In this document: positions 23,368 to 35,173 of the stretch, in pieces
Numbering within the stretch: position 1 is the first letter of the stretch
How the letters are laid out: every line of letters begins with the position of its first letter
Position numbers and translations under genes: made by a program
DNA from: Sinonovacula constricta
Taxonomy: Eukaryota; Mollusca; Bivalvia; Cardiida; Solecurtidae
Assembly: GCA_007844125.1 (NCBI GenBank)
Contig: CM017573.1
Span: forward strand, 11,545,940 to 11,609,939
Length of the DNA stretch: 64,000 nt
Direction of reading: 5' to 3'
Notes under the pieces: model-generated
Database searches by the model: none
The model's input: only the letters and a program-made list of their open reading frames with translations
Told to the model about the DNA's origin: nothing

Positions 23368-26155
23368 TCAGCCACTCATATGAGTTAAAGCTTCATTGAA
23401 GTCCTCTAGTGTGACACTTGTTTTCGAAGTTACATTGCTCATATATATGTTCATATTACTTGCATACACATGCAGAGGTGGCTTTCTATAATCTAGCTTC
23501 AGTCTAAAAATATAACTTGTTTTAGGCACAGATAGGGATGTATCTCTTGCATAGCGTACTTCGAGACAAAGTCGGTCAATTTTAGTGTGTTAATTTATAT
23601 TGCCTTTCTGTATGTATAAATCTACTTGTTCACTAGATGTAAATGGTCCCCCAAGAACTTTCAATTGTTCTAAATTCCTAATTCTTATTTTGTCCACTGA
23701 AACATTAGCTATCTCTTTCTTTTGTAAGCCTTGTTTGATGAGCTATTTTTGTTTTTTGTTCCACTCAGTCATAATTTCTGGAACTTTACCACCCCCTTTG
23801 ACCAAACCCTTATATTTTGTATAAGATAATGATGGTTGTTTGTCTATTAAATCTGCTGACTTTGATTTAACTTGCACTGCTGATGCAGAAGACAGTTGTT
23901 TGCACCGCGACGCTGAAGTTCATAGTTGATAAATCCTACTGATCGTTTCGCCATCAAATTGTGTATTAGTGCCTCGTCCAGCTTTGCTGAGTCCATCGTT
24001 GAAAGAAAATATTCTGTGGTACCCTTTTCTCCGAACCCAAATATGTCCCCTTTTTGATTCCTAAAGCCTTCAGCCAAGTGTGGTAGTAACATTGACAAAA
24101 CTTTAACTACCTGATCCTGAAACTGGCTAGAAGTTTTGCTAATTGCAATGCAGAAATCCTCATCATACTTAGTTTGATTGAATCTTGCATGTGATACAAA
24201 TTTGAAAGCTGGTTTGTCCACGTTCAGAAAGTCACTTGGATCAGTCTTTGTTAAGCTCTTGGAATGCAGGTATCAATTTTGAATAATTGGTATTGCTAGA
24301 TGTAGTCAATGACAAGAAAGGTTCTATCAAATGCAATCCAATCAATGCCCCAACACAGTACAATATTTTCAGGAACTCTAGGTCAATGAAACACTTGACT
24401 ATGCATGCCAATTGATTTGTCACATGTTCAAACTTTTCAAGGAATGAGGCCACATCATCTAAATGATATAACATTATTGCACATGTCAAAGTTAGCCTAT
24501 TGAAGCGTTCATCCTTTAAACTAACTGATTTATTTTTCTTCGGAGCTATATGGGAATCAAATTCTGGGGCCTTATTCCATGACTTATGATCAAAATTATG
24601 GTTAATCAATCTCGTGGTACAGTCAAGTGGTTGTTCTGTAACACTAGACTTGTTACTTGTAGTATTCACAAGAAAACTAGAATAAATCTCATCTGGTCCA
24701 ATCACGTTTTCAATCTCATTCCATTGTTTTGTGATAACCCTATTGAACATAAGTGAAGGATGAACATTGCAAAATAATTGTCCAGGTGAGTAATCTGAAT
24801 CTAAACTTTCAGATACAAGTTCTTCAACACCTTTATTGGGTGTTGTCTGGTCTGTAATCACAAAGTCTAGTTTTTCATATATCTCTTTTGATGAGAAACC
24901 ACTAGATGCCTCCATCATTTTTAGTACAGCGAGCTTTAGGTCTGCCAGGTTTCGTCTACTGTCACTGGCGATTGGGAATGTATGCAAAGACCTATATTTG
25001 CCATTAATGGTCAATCATTGTACTGAAAAGGACCCCGTACCTTGTTTCTTAGATCCGTCATCATGGTATGTTACTACAGTTCTCTATTCAGAGTTCATGA
25101 TTTCTTTCACTATCTCATCGATTGCCAGCACTTCTAAACTTTTCCCTACTAATCTCGTATTACTGCTTTGTGGTAATGTATCTAAATATATCATTTTATC
25201 TGACTCATTATGTAATTTCCAAGTTCTTTTAAACAGCTTGTTGCCTACGGTCACAACAGCACCTTCAGCTTGTGTTTGAGACATGTGGTACGCACTTTTG
25301 AACTTGTCTATATTTTCATAAACTTCAGGGCGCACTGTTCGCACACTTTCTCTCAGATGTTGATATCTATGTTGCATCCCATAATCTTGTTTTGAGTCCT
25401 GAGTATAGTTTAGTGTTCTATGCCTTTTCTTTGATGTTGATGAACCATCGCCTTCTGTTGACTGAGAGCCACAGTGCAGACTGTCAGTTCCGCTTTTCAC
25501 TGAGTCTTCCTCAGAGAGCGATAATTTCAGGTTACCAACTTCAGTCAGTCTAGATTTGTCAGCTTCTGATTGCTCTCTCATCTTATCTAGAGAGGCTTTG
25601 TCCTTTTGCTTATGTTCAACTGTCTTGCTCCACTTCTTATCCACAAAATCATCACAAGACATTACCCGTTTTGTCCTCTGATCTTCTAGAAATGCATACT
25701 CTATTGAAGTCATTTTAACGGTATGAAGCTCTTCTTATTTCTTCCTCTTACTTTCATCCTCACAGAATATATCAAACAACTTTAGTGCTGATGCAATGAC
25801 GTCTCTTACTCGGTCATTGTATCTTTCATTTCGTCGATTTTTTTTAAGTTTGAACCAAATTTGTGAAGTCATTATATAACTGATTTATCTTAGCCTTGAT
25901 ATGTCTCACTGCTATAGTGTATATATTACAGAAGATCCAGTGGCCTTGAAATATTTCTGACAAAAGAAATGCAGCATCATTTTTCGATCTCTGACTTTGT
26001 CCCGCACGTTGTGGTCGCATCAAATATATCATATTTTCAATTATTACCCTTTTCACTGGAAGAACACCATTTGGGAAATTAGGGGTTTCAGTATATATAA
26101 CTGTTCCAAGCACTTTTTAAACTTTGGATCTTGTTGATGGTTTTGATGCAGCCAT
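23368..26155 (-). pseudogene. Transposase-like protein, about 930 codons, broken
   Basis: The frame runs on minus from an ATG at 26155 (M-A-A-S-K-P-S-T) to TGA at 23370-23368. Parts in order: an N-terminal region ('AAFLLSEIFQGHWIFCN', about 25970), a charged linker with 'KLFDIFCEDES' (about 25760) and a Ser/Lys-rich stretch. Then a core with 'TYHDDGSKKQGTGSF' (about 25050), 'FVITDQT..N' (about 24850) and 'CNVHPSLMF' (about 24755), and a C-terminal region ('RYARDTSLSVPKTS', about 23510). The Asp-containing motifs followed by C-x2-H resemble RNase H-fold transposases, with an hAT-like order, but I cannot name the family. About five stops and four frameshifts break it. Long intact pieces (209 and 257 codons) suggest moderate age. 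Confidence 0.75.
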
Positions 26156-26460
26156 TTTACTATGGTGATTTGTAACATAAACAACAATGTCAAATGATGC
26201 AATGCTAATTGCTTTTTATTTAAATTCATAATACAAAATTCATAAAATAACCTTACCATTTGTTTCACAATATGTTTATGTTGATATTTGCTACATTTTT
26301 AGTATTTCTATAGTAAAGTTGAAGTTGTTTTGCTTACGTGTTAGTCAGATTGCCTTTTAAACATTATTTATTAGCAGCATAAAAACACTACAGAAATATA
26401 TATTGGCCATATATATATAAACAAGTATGAAAAAGACATACAGAAAATTGTCTTTTGTTG

Positions 26461-26612
26461 CCGAAAAATGGGCGTGTCCGACTTTCGGAGGGTATGTACA
26501 GGGGGGTTATTGAGGTCAAACATAATTATATTTTGCTTATTCTTAAATAATAATGCTCCCACCATATTTTAAGCATTGCAAATGTGAAAAAATAAAATTA
26601 CACCCCCCCCCC
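26461..26612 (-). repeat. Right terminal inverted repeat
   Basis: The reverse complement begins with 10 G, then TGTAATTTTATTTTTTCAC. Its inner block near 26461-26520 reads 'CAATAACCCCCCTGTAC' and matches the left end. Confidence 0.75.
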
Positions 26613-27649
26613 TAATAATATGACGGCTAAATAGTTGTAACCTTAGTGATCTAGAGCTGTTGATTCTTTCTTTAATATAAAAGATTGTGGAAATGATAAT
26701 TTAAAATCGCATATAGTTCCGGAAGCAATATCATTTACTTCACAATAAAATAAACTGAAAGGTAAAAGCAATGAAACAAGAAAATTAAGCACACGGAAGT
26801 TGGATTGTCGAAACCCATCAGACAAGAAATGATAACCCTGATGTCAGAAGTAAAACAATGATATTAATCTAGTTACACACCTTCCCGGTAGTAATCAATC
26901 ATAGGCACATAGTTTCATGTATATTTACGGCGATATACTCCGTGTCACTATACATACATACCACAGGCATACTAATTCTATGCTATTTCTTTGTTTGCTT
27001 ATTGTTGTATTTTTAATCTGATGACTTGGGTTTGGCTAAATATGTCATCAGTCATTTTACGTTTATTTTCCTGCTGTATTGACAGCTAATACGAAAATCA
27101 ACACATCTGTGGCAGCTGTCAGAAAACCATGTTCTACATTCAATTCCCATTGTGACAAAAAGTACTATTTAATTTTAAACTTATGGATTCGATTATTGTA
27201 GACAACAAATCTTGTGCGAAACTTACAAATGTAATATCTATTTTACATGTATATGCTATATTTTTCATGGATGACACCATATTATTTTGCTTTGTTTTCT
27301 TTCAGTTTGCAGCTTGCAGTGGGCAGAAGAGGGTGGGGTTTAATCAATTTATTTAGTTCTAGTGACTTGAATTGTATATAGTATCAAATCCACCAATGTT
27401 GTTACTCTTGTTATCAATGAATAATTTGAAACAAATATAGTGATGCCTGTTCAGTGAATTCGTGCCATGAGCACCTGCCATATTAATTAAACCCTTTAAG
27501 AAAGATTACATATTCTAAAAAGGTTTCAAATTTTCAGTCAGGTTCAGTATTGTTTTGTTAGTATTATTTATCTTTTACTTTTCATAAAACTGTTCAACAC
27601 ATCACAAAGCAGGATTATGTTATGAATATTGTTTATTTCTCCATATAAT
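26613..27649. other. No gene seen
   Basis: AT-rich sequence between the transposon and duplicon A. I found no exon, repeat or RNA gene that I can support. Confidence 0.4.
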
Positions 27650-30425
27650 ATACCACATAGTTTGACATCAACACAATAGAAAAATCTAATTCTCTTTCCA
27701 TATCTGATGGGTGGAAGAATCGTGATGTTGAAAGTTATCAAAACAACTATTTAGAATGTGTTTTACTAAGATTAATTCACTTTTTAAGACTTTAAAAGGA
27801 CCACTTAATGGAAAATTGATCGGGTATTTTCACATATCGATTTATATCAATTGATATACGGGAAATCAAACATGTGATGTTGTTATACGTATAACTAAGA
27901 CGACTTTATTTTATTCCAAATTATGAGAAACAACTTTAATAAATCAGTTGGCCTTTTTTCCTTAAAAAGACATGCGCTGTATAATCATTGTCTGCATATT
28001 AAAATACACCATTTCAATTTCGGTTAAATATTTTGAATGTTTCGGCAATGTCATAAATACATGTTTAGAAACAGATCCTGCCTAGGGTCAACTGATATGC
28101 TGACAAAATCTACGACCGTCTCTGATGGCAACCAAATATGGCGCCTCGTCAAGTGTTGTATTCAAGTGTTTGTTTTGTTAGAGCTGTTGCTTTTTTGTTT
28201 AAAATCAAGAATAAGACGTACATATTAATTTAAAGTGAACTAAAGCATTATAATTTAGACCACAATAAAGGAAAGTCACATTAAAGTGCAGTGAAACATA
28301 TTGCACGAGGATAATAAATAGAAATGTTCTTGACGTTCTGTTATTAACTTGTAATCCAATTTGGAGATTATATTACTGATTCATTAAAAATATGTTTCAA
28401 GGTTCGATCACTTGATAATATGGGACCAATTCTAAAATGCAAAATTGCTAAGAGGGAAGTCAGAAGAAAAGCGAAGCAGGAATGTAAAACTAATGATTAG
28501 TGTTGCTTGGCATATTCATATCTAAGTTGCTTCGTTTTTCTTTATAGCAAAGTAAATCCAGTGTATTGTTTATATATCACTGACTGTCCTTTTGTTACTC
28601 TTTCCATGTTAAACCGTTTGTATTGTTCGTAACATGATGTGTTCTTCAAGAATCAGTACACGAGAAAGAATGACAGTTTTTTTTTCTATTACTACTAATC
28701 AAAACTTTTCCAGGCTAGAAATACATTATATTCATAATTTCATTTTTAGGAAGTTCCAGTTAATGTTACGCCATTGCCAAGACTTACTCTGTTCTGCTAA
28801 AACGGAGGACTACTACAACTGTAAGATTATAATACATTTGTCACTTACAGTATGTCTGTAATGGAGCCAAAGTAAAGGGTAAACATAGTTACGACTATAT
28901 GACATTATGGAGAAATGGATTTTGAGAAGTGTCCATATCAAAACTAAAAGGCCCACAGGGGTCATTCTAATAGTGCTGACCAGAACTTTATGATCAATGT
29001 ATATTCGCCAGCATTTGTAAAAAGTACCGACCATAATCTAAGTTATCGTTCGACCATCTCTTCCATTAAAGGATCCATAGTATATGAAGTTAACACACGG
29101 CTCGATTGTTGAGAGTATAACAATTTAAACGGAATACAGAAATAGCCATCTGGTTATCAAGCTAAATGAGAAAGTTAGAAAGTTTTGCGATTTAAACAAA
29201 AGCTTTATCAAACAACTTCTTGAAACGGTCTGATACTGTATGTTTGCACATGAAAATGGAACAACATTTGTTTAAAGCTTCAAATGGCGTCTAATACAAA
29301 AAGACACTACGTTATAGACCGATAACGCCAACTTCCGATTGTTATTTTTGACTTTACATAAACATATTATACACTGCACCATTTGAATTGTGTATTGTCT
29401 AAATTTGTCAAGCAATTCATTAAATAACGCAACTAATCGTGTAAAAAAATAATACTAAGAAATATTGAAAATATAACAATTTTAAACCCTCGTCCATCAC
29501 TGCTTACATGTGAGAATAAAACCTGCTTAACCACGTGGTTCGAAGTTGCCAAAATCGGTACATTTTATATGCGGTGAGAAAGTGGTACAACTCGGTAATA
29601 CCTAATAACTACTCTCAACAACTCAGCTATTTGTACGAAATAGACTTTCCCTGATACCGCCCCGCCGAGGTGTTACAAATGACCTGATAACTACAAATAC
29701 AGCACATTGCAGCATTGCTAACGTATTCAATACATGTTGCATTTACAAGGTGTAATAAATTAACTGCATGAACATTACATGGATGGGTACATGCGTAGGA
29801 CAGTAGTCCTACACTCTACCTTAAAGGTAGTTAAAGTTAGAATGCATAATGTCGGTTGAAATTGCCGTTTTAAAAGCAGTTAAACCATTATTTATTCTAC
29901 ATATCCATACTCTTTAAATTTAAATAATTTATATTGCAGGACCTGACTACCTTGCATATTTTAAGACTACGCTTTAAAGGTTCGACATATGCGCCCACAC
30001 AACAGCTACATAGTTTAAATATTTATGAGATTTAACACTAGATCACAACTGAGTACACTATGCAGCTGTTCTGAGAGTGTTACTTATGATAACGCATTTC
30101 TTAAATAATACGTCATGGGTTAACAACAGGTTTATCTCTTATATCTCTGCAAGCTCTGATAGGTTGTGACAAAGATCCCTTGTTCTTGTTTTTAAATCTT
30201 TTGTGAACAGGACCGAGTCCGGACTGATTGGAAATTTTGGAGTCTTGCAATCATGTAGAATGTAAGAAAGTGATTTCTATTTAGTTCTTACTTTTAATTG
30301 CTTCTGCTTCTACTTCGCACACATGCGCGCACACGCACGCACGCACTCACACACACGCATACGCACAGATGCACGCAAACACACACACTTATATTTCAGC
30401 ACCTCACCTTATTTCACCATAAAAA
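27650..30425 (+). repeat. Duplicon A (first copy)
   Basis: Collinear with A' at 47235-50670 over its whole length, from 'TCTTTCCATATCT(G/T)ATGG' near the start to 'TTCAGCACCTCACCTT' at the end. Compared with A' it lacks about 275 bp (49650-49925) and the insertion at 47893-48735, but has about 500 bp (29440-29935) that A' lost. Open frames inside it are not conserved between the copies, so it appears non-coding. Confidence 0.85.
30318..30388. repeat. (CA)n-rich imperfect microsatellite
   Basis: A CA/CG-alternating run near the end of duplicon A. The equivalent place in A' also has a CA microsatellite (50530-50636), so it predates the duplication. Confidence 0.85.
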
Positions 30426-30579
30426 TACAAAATGTTGAAAGTTTATTTGTCCTATAGTGGCATCCGGCCCAAAAATACAAATAAACATGTCAAAATATGA
30501 AATTCAAGAGTTGCGATTCTCTAAGAAGTTATCTATATCCCAAAATACAGATAGATATGTCATTGTCAATTATTTGCTA

Positions 30580-30885
30580 TTACTTCTGCTACCACTACTT
30601 CTTCTTCTACTACTACTATTACTACTACTACTACTAGTACTACTTCTACTACTGCTACCACTACTACTACTACTACTACCACCACTACTACTTCTACTAC
30701 CACTACAACCACTACTGCTACTAATACTATTATTATTACTTCTGCTACTGCTACTACTACTACCACTTCTCCTAATGCTACTACTAATGCTACTACTACT
30801 ACTACTACTTCTACTACTACCACCACTTCTACCACTACTACTACTTCTACTACTACTACTTATTGCTATAACCGCTGCTGCTGCT
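30580..30885. repeat. (CTA/CTT)n trinucleotide microsatellite
   Basis: About 300 bp of CTA triplets with CTT, CTG and CCA variants. It creates a poly-Leu frame on plus and a poly-Val frame on minus; neither is a gene. Confidence 0.95.
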
Positions 30886-31504
30886 AAGCTTGATTTTTCA
30901 TCAGAGGAACCAACCTCCTTGTCATTTTAAAATAACTGTATAATTAATTCCAAATTTGGGGGATTTTAGTGTGCTTGCTAGAAAAAGAAGCATGATAACA
31001 CTTTTATTTTATCGAATCACTTATCTTAGACCTGTACAGGTTTTGACAGATCATACGAAATTTTTGATATGTTAAACTATATAATATACTCTTTCTATAT
31101 CATTAGAAAGGTAATATAATATGGATTCCTAATAATATACAATATTTAATAGGTATCATGTGATATAAAACTGTTATGGACTTTCAAAAATATAAACAAC
31201 GTTGAAAAAAAACACTTTATTTTTCCTTTGGCATTTCACTCCTACACCTTCACAAATATGAATATTTTTAAGAAGAAAACTCTGTAAGTTACTGTCAATA
31301 GGAGTTATTCCTGTCATACTTTTATAGGAAATTAGTAATGCCTCAAACGCTAAAAAAAGTGGTAAACAAGTCCTACGGTGTACGTATACGAGCATTGCTA
31401 GTGGTAAGAAATAGAAGTACGCTGTACGTCGGACAGCAGTGAAAGGGTTAAGTAATAAATGTGTAGATTTAAAAAGCAGTGAAGTATTTCCGCTATTACA
31501 CCAC
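30886..31504. other. Spacer between A and B, no gene seen
   Basis: A 111-codon minus frame at 31174-31509 lacks support. Near 31437-31452 'CAGTGAAAGGGTTAA' resembles one end of a piggyBac-like element, but no partner end was found. Confidence 0.35.
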
Positions 31505-32625
31505 CACATATTGTTTTAAAATAGTAAAGGAAATGATAAACATTCATATTAAATAGTGTGTGACTTACGTTGTATTGCCAATGATACTGAAGTAATGCTT
31601 ATAGATAATTTACTAAATCGTCTTAACTTAAACTCGACCGTATCTCTGAAACGTAATCATTCAAAAATGCATAAAGGTAGTAGTTTATTTCTTGACATGC
31701 ATTTGAAAATGGAAAAATTGTCGAACATCACATTTACATGGAGCCTGTACTAATAATCCACGGATTTGGACACAAACTGTTTTTACAAAAATGAACATGT
31801 ATACATGTTTAGCATTCTATGAACAATTAGGCAGATCGTCTCATGTTGAAAAGGGTCCAAATTGTTTCCCTGTAAGAATATATCAGCTCGTGGATGAAAC
31901 TTTAACACACGTTCGCATATATACGGGAAATAAAAACTCCCCTCTTCTTTCTTCAATTTGAAAATAAGTTTCAGTTACCAAATACACATGTTAACTTCCT
32001 TTTGAGATAACTTCCTGTTGCATCAAAACGATTTTTCGATTTGTTTTTGGTTTGTCTTACTTAAGAGCGAGTGAACTATTTCCATATTTTGATTGTGTAT
32101 ATGATAATGTAGTCTATGTCATAGATTCTATATTGTCTAGCCTCACTTAGCTTATTTATTTATAGAGTTGATCTATCTTGTATTTATGATAAATTTAGTT
32201 TATTAATGCTGTCAATTATTGTTTGTGCTATTTTTATATAACACATGACATACGTGCTTTTTGCCAGCTGGTCCTCCTTTCCGCAGATACATGTGACAGG
32301 TGACCGTGTCAAGGCGGGAAACGGATAGAGAAGAAGTGGTTGTGCGTTGTGATAGAATACAACAGGGTGAGCGGTGCGAAACTAAATTTAGCATACTATT
32401 TGTTTCCAAATTTCACAGTTCAAAATGTGCATTTTATACGGTTAGCCGGTTAGCAAATTAATAACTGGCTACATGTGCGATATCCGGTTATCCAGTTAGA
32501 CGTTGGCAGCTTTAAACAGTTCTTAAGTATTTCTACATCTATCAGCATCTGCTTTTACTATTACTGTTACTTTATTACTTACGTGCTTGATCACTGCATT
32601 ACTAGTTCTAGGTTATGTTTCTGTG
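31505..32625 (+). repeat. Duplicon B (first copy)
   Basis: Collinear with 57565-58640. Matching landmarks are 'TGACTTACGTTGTA(T/C)TGC', 'CTAAATCGTCTTAACTTAA', 'TTTTATATAACACATGACA', 'GACCGTGTCA(A/G)GGCGGGAAA' and 'GCGATATCCGGTTATCC'. A short open frame occurs in both (31556-31753 and 57620-57835), with similar N-terminal peptides ('LLNRLNL', then 'KRxHSK'), but I have no further support for a gene. Confidence 0.85.
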
Positions 32626-33077
32626 TGCCAATGTTTAAAGTTTAACGTATAAACGAGGACATTACGGTGTCCTGATGTAAGTATGAATGTTTAAAACTGA
32701 GCGTGTAAATGGCTACCTGGGGAAAAGTGTGTATGTTGTTTAGAAGAAACTTAAGATAAACGGGTTCGAGAGTGTATGAGAAATGCCATGTTCACTTTGG
32801 CTGTGTGTAGTATTGTCGGTACAAATGTGGTTAATTGTGGACATGCAGCGATTTCCGCGAATTTCACATATGTTCTTTGCAGCACCGCACAAACTCACAG
32901 ATACACAAATACCATGTTCTGTCTGGTAGGCGTTTAAACCTGGTAAATTTGAACGTATGCATTGAAAGTGTATATTCTTGATGGTACAGCTCTGGCACCG
33001 TACTAGTTCGAAACGAAACATAGCGTTCCGTGTAACGTAATGAGCCTAGCATAAAGTCACATAACAAGCAGAGAAAC
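32626..33077. other. No gene seen
   Basis: Unremarkable sequence between duplicon B and the MULE. Two overlapping minus-strand frames at 32740-33118 show no motif. Confidence 0.4.
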
Positions 33078-33153
33078 GGACAAAAGCCCCTCCCTACCGG
33101 ACAAAAGCACCTCCCCACCCGTCAAAAGCCACTTCCCAACGGACAAAACCCCA
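33078..33153 (+). repeat. Four 21-bp iterons at the left MULE end
   Basis: GGACAAAAGCCCC, GGACAAAAGCACC, CGTCAAAAGCCAC and GGACAAAACCCCA start exactly 21 bp apart. Two helical turns between copies would put each site on the same DNA face. Confidence 0.9.
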
Positions 33154-33439
33154 TTGTTGAAAAATGACTTGGTGGACCAAAAAAAAAAAAAACAAAAAAA
33201 AACTTAATAATGTTCAAAGGTAGGACAAAGGCCACCTTTCAAAGATTTATAATAGTTATATTTTAACGTTTCTTTTTTAATTCACTTCACTGCCAGCATT
33301 TAACAGAAAAATAGTATACGCTTGGAGTGTATCATGTGTAAAGCTTTTGACTGTAAAGGGTCTTTGACTACAGATTTTAATGTAAGTTATAATGTTTAAC
33401 AAATTAATTTGGCATACACATGTATTTATGTTTTGTTAG

Positions 33440-34589
33440 AAAGCATGTTTTTTTCTGAAACCAATCATTTAACAGACAACTACAGGTACCATCGGAATAG
33501 AGAGGAGTTCTTTATATGTGGCAAGGGTAAAACAACTGACAAAATTTGGATGTTTGCCACTGATGATGGACTGCAACAACGTGGAGCTGCAGGGACATGG
33601 TTCATGGATGAACACACTCCACATCACCTCCACAATTGTGTCAGTTATTCTGTATTCAGGTCCAGTTGGGAGAGACTGCATTAATGGTGCATACGCTTTT
33701 CTGCCATCCAAGCAGGTGAGCACCTATAAAAAGTGCCTGGTAGCTCTAGTTGATGCCTGCGTTCATAGATACATCCGCCCATCACCAGATCGAATCATAG
33801 CTGACTACGAGATGGGGATACACAATGCCGTTTAGAGTCATCTCGCCAAACATTAACATTCAGGTACATATGTTATTTTGTATTTGCTTGCCATAAATCA
33901 GCCAAAATAAATATGTAATGCAATGATGATGAGAGGACTAACTAATTGTTACCTACAGGTGTGTAATGCCCCGCTTATTGGAGCTCTTGTGTATGTACTA
34001 TCTAAGCTAAAACATAATGAAGATGATATCAAGTTACTAGTCATGCTGATTAAAACAATAAAAATAATGATATGATAGATTAACAAAATTAATTTAAAAC
34101 ATAAAAATAATAAAAACATTTGGCTGCTTCTATCACATGACCCAGTCAACATTTATACGTTTCCAAGCAGATGGTCTGCACGGGGTCTACAAGTCAGATG
34201 AAAGCCTCAGAACATTCTGCGGAATGTTAGGTGCCCTGGCTTTCCTTCCAGTACAACAGGTAGCAGATGGCATGCAGGTCATACGGGAAGCAGCACTACA
34301 AGGCACTGACGTGGAATGTCAGACAAGCAACGATTCTTTCAAGCACCTGGTTGACCACAGCAATCCATTGCTGTCGACTGTTATAAGCTTTCTACATAAG
34401 GATGCAGCAATGACAGAAACGAGCACTCACCGCTATGAACAAGGCCAGCAATTTCCAACGAGGGTGAAAATGAATACCGTCGGCCACCAGAAACGCATCA
34501 AGACATTGTGTATTCAGCATGAAAGTGGGGAGAAAACATTGGCAGAATTTCTCTATGCAATGGGACAATGCATAAGACTAGTTAAATGA
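33440..34589 (+). pseudogene. MULE transposase, broken
   Basis: The conserved Mutator-like core is visible across two overlapping frames. 'KIWMFATDDGLQ' and 'GTWFMD' (about 33540-33610, with the first catalytic Asp) come first. After a frameshift follow 'LYSGPVGRDCINGAYAFLPS' (about 33650-33710) and 'RIIADYEMGIHNAV' (about 33790-33832, second Asp). The core resumes at about 34116 with 'GCFYHMTQSTFIRFQADGL' and continues open to 34589. Between 33864 and 34115 about 250 bp interrupt it: an insertion or an intron without a clear acceptor. The usual N-terminal DNA-binding part is not seen. Frameshift, in-frame stops and the missing N-terminus mean it is dead. Confidence 0.85.
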
Positions 34590-34699
34590 CGTGATAGTGA
34601 GATTTTGTAAAAGAAAATGTGCTTATAACTGCAAAACATTAGGGATGATCACCACCTGTTTTAGGTAATTTTATAGATAAGGTGGGGATGGGAGGGGTT

Positions 34700-34825
34700 C
34701 TTTTGTCCTCCTTTTAGAAATTATTGAAGGGGGCTGTTTTGTCCTACCTAAAATCATAGCGTGTGGGGCTTTTGTCACCCAATTCAATTGTAACTAGAGG
34801 GCTTTTGTCCGGGGGCCTTTTGTCC
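34700..34825 (-). repeat. Right MULE end with inverted iterons
   Basis: Five CTTTTGTCC-like units lie in inverse orientation to the left iterons. Their spacing is looser (36, 33, 33 and 15 bp) than the strict 21 bp on the left. Confidence 0.85.
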
Positions 34826-34885
34826 TACACACGAACAAACCACATTGTATTGTCATCATAACGTAATATAGCGCGTTTGATTAGA

Positions 34886-35160
34886 GATGGGATGGAATGG
34901 CATTTTGCCGATACTGTGCAGCGACATTTCTATCATTATAGCCCAGGGACACTTATGAGGTGCCCAGGGACTGAACCCGGGCGGTCCATTTTACTGACAC
35001 CGACGAGTCAGGCGTAATGATGTCGCCTTAGCCCAGAGCATTAGGAGGGAAGCCACTACTTCCAACTTTAAAATCTTTAGTTTGATCCTGCCGGGGTTTG
35101 AACCCACGTCCTCCCGATCCGCAAGCCGACGCTCTACTACCTGAGCTATTGCGGCCGGTC
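34886..35160 (-). mobile_element. tRNA-derived SINE, family 1, with TSD
   Basis: The near-identical 13-bp repeats GCGTTTGATTAGA (34873-34885) and GCGTCTGATTAGA (35161-35173) flank it. Read on minus, it opens with GACCGGCCGCAATAGCTCAG (A box) and has a B box 'GGGTTCAAACCCC' near 35105. The body contains 'ATTACGCCTGACTCGTCGG' and 'GGGTTCAGTCCCTGGGCACC'. The copy at 56809-57083 matches over the full length. The tRNA-like head looks good enough for pol III promotion, but it lacks a closing acceptor stem and is not a tRNA gene. Confidence 0.9.
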
Positions 35161-35173
35161 GCGTCTGATTAGA

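Larger units (their letters stand above)
22872..26612 (-). mobile_element. DNA transposon with ~150-bp TIRs, superfamily unassigned
   Basis: The 3.74-kb element is bounded by long imperfect inverted repeats: plus strand 22872-23035 against the reverse complement of 26461-26612. Both ends start with a run of 10-11 G, a T, more G, then 'TAATT(C/T)TAT(G/T)TTTT'. Further in they share 'CAATAAC(A/C)CCCCTGTAC', 'CCCTCC/CCTCCC' and 'CACG(C/..)CAT TTTT'-like blocks. One broken protein gene fills the middle on the minus strand. No target-site duplication could be seen, so the outer borders are uncertain by a few bases and the superfamily cannot be called from TSD length. Confidence 0.8.
33078..34825 (+). 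mobile_element. MULE-type transposon with iterated ends
   Basis: A 1.75-kb element carries a broken Mutator-like transposase. Its left end has four copies of GGACAAAAGCCCC (with variants), starting at 33078, 33099, 33120 and 33141, a strict 21-bp step. Its right end carries the inverse, (C/G)CTTTTGTCC or variants, ending at 34708, 34744, 34777, 34810 and 34825. Mutator-like elements often have long, repetitive inverted ends bound by the transposase. No target duplication of 8-10 bp was found, so the exact edges are inferred from the outermost repeat units. Confidence 0.85.

Noticed and set aside
30457..30930. Long poly-Leu open frame (and poly-Val on minus)
   Set aside because: Produced entirely by the CTA/CTT microsatellite.
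31174..31509. 111-codon minus-strand frame and a piggyBac-like 'CCCTTTCACTG' end
   Set aside because: Only one possible transposon end is present and no partner was found; the frame has no recognisable motif.
33409..33723. Several overlapping frames on both strands as separate genes
   Set aside because: All are explained by one broken plus-strand MULE transposase with a frameshift.
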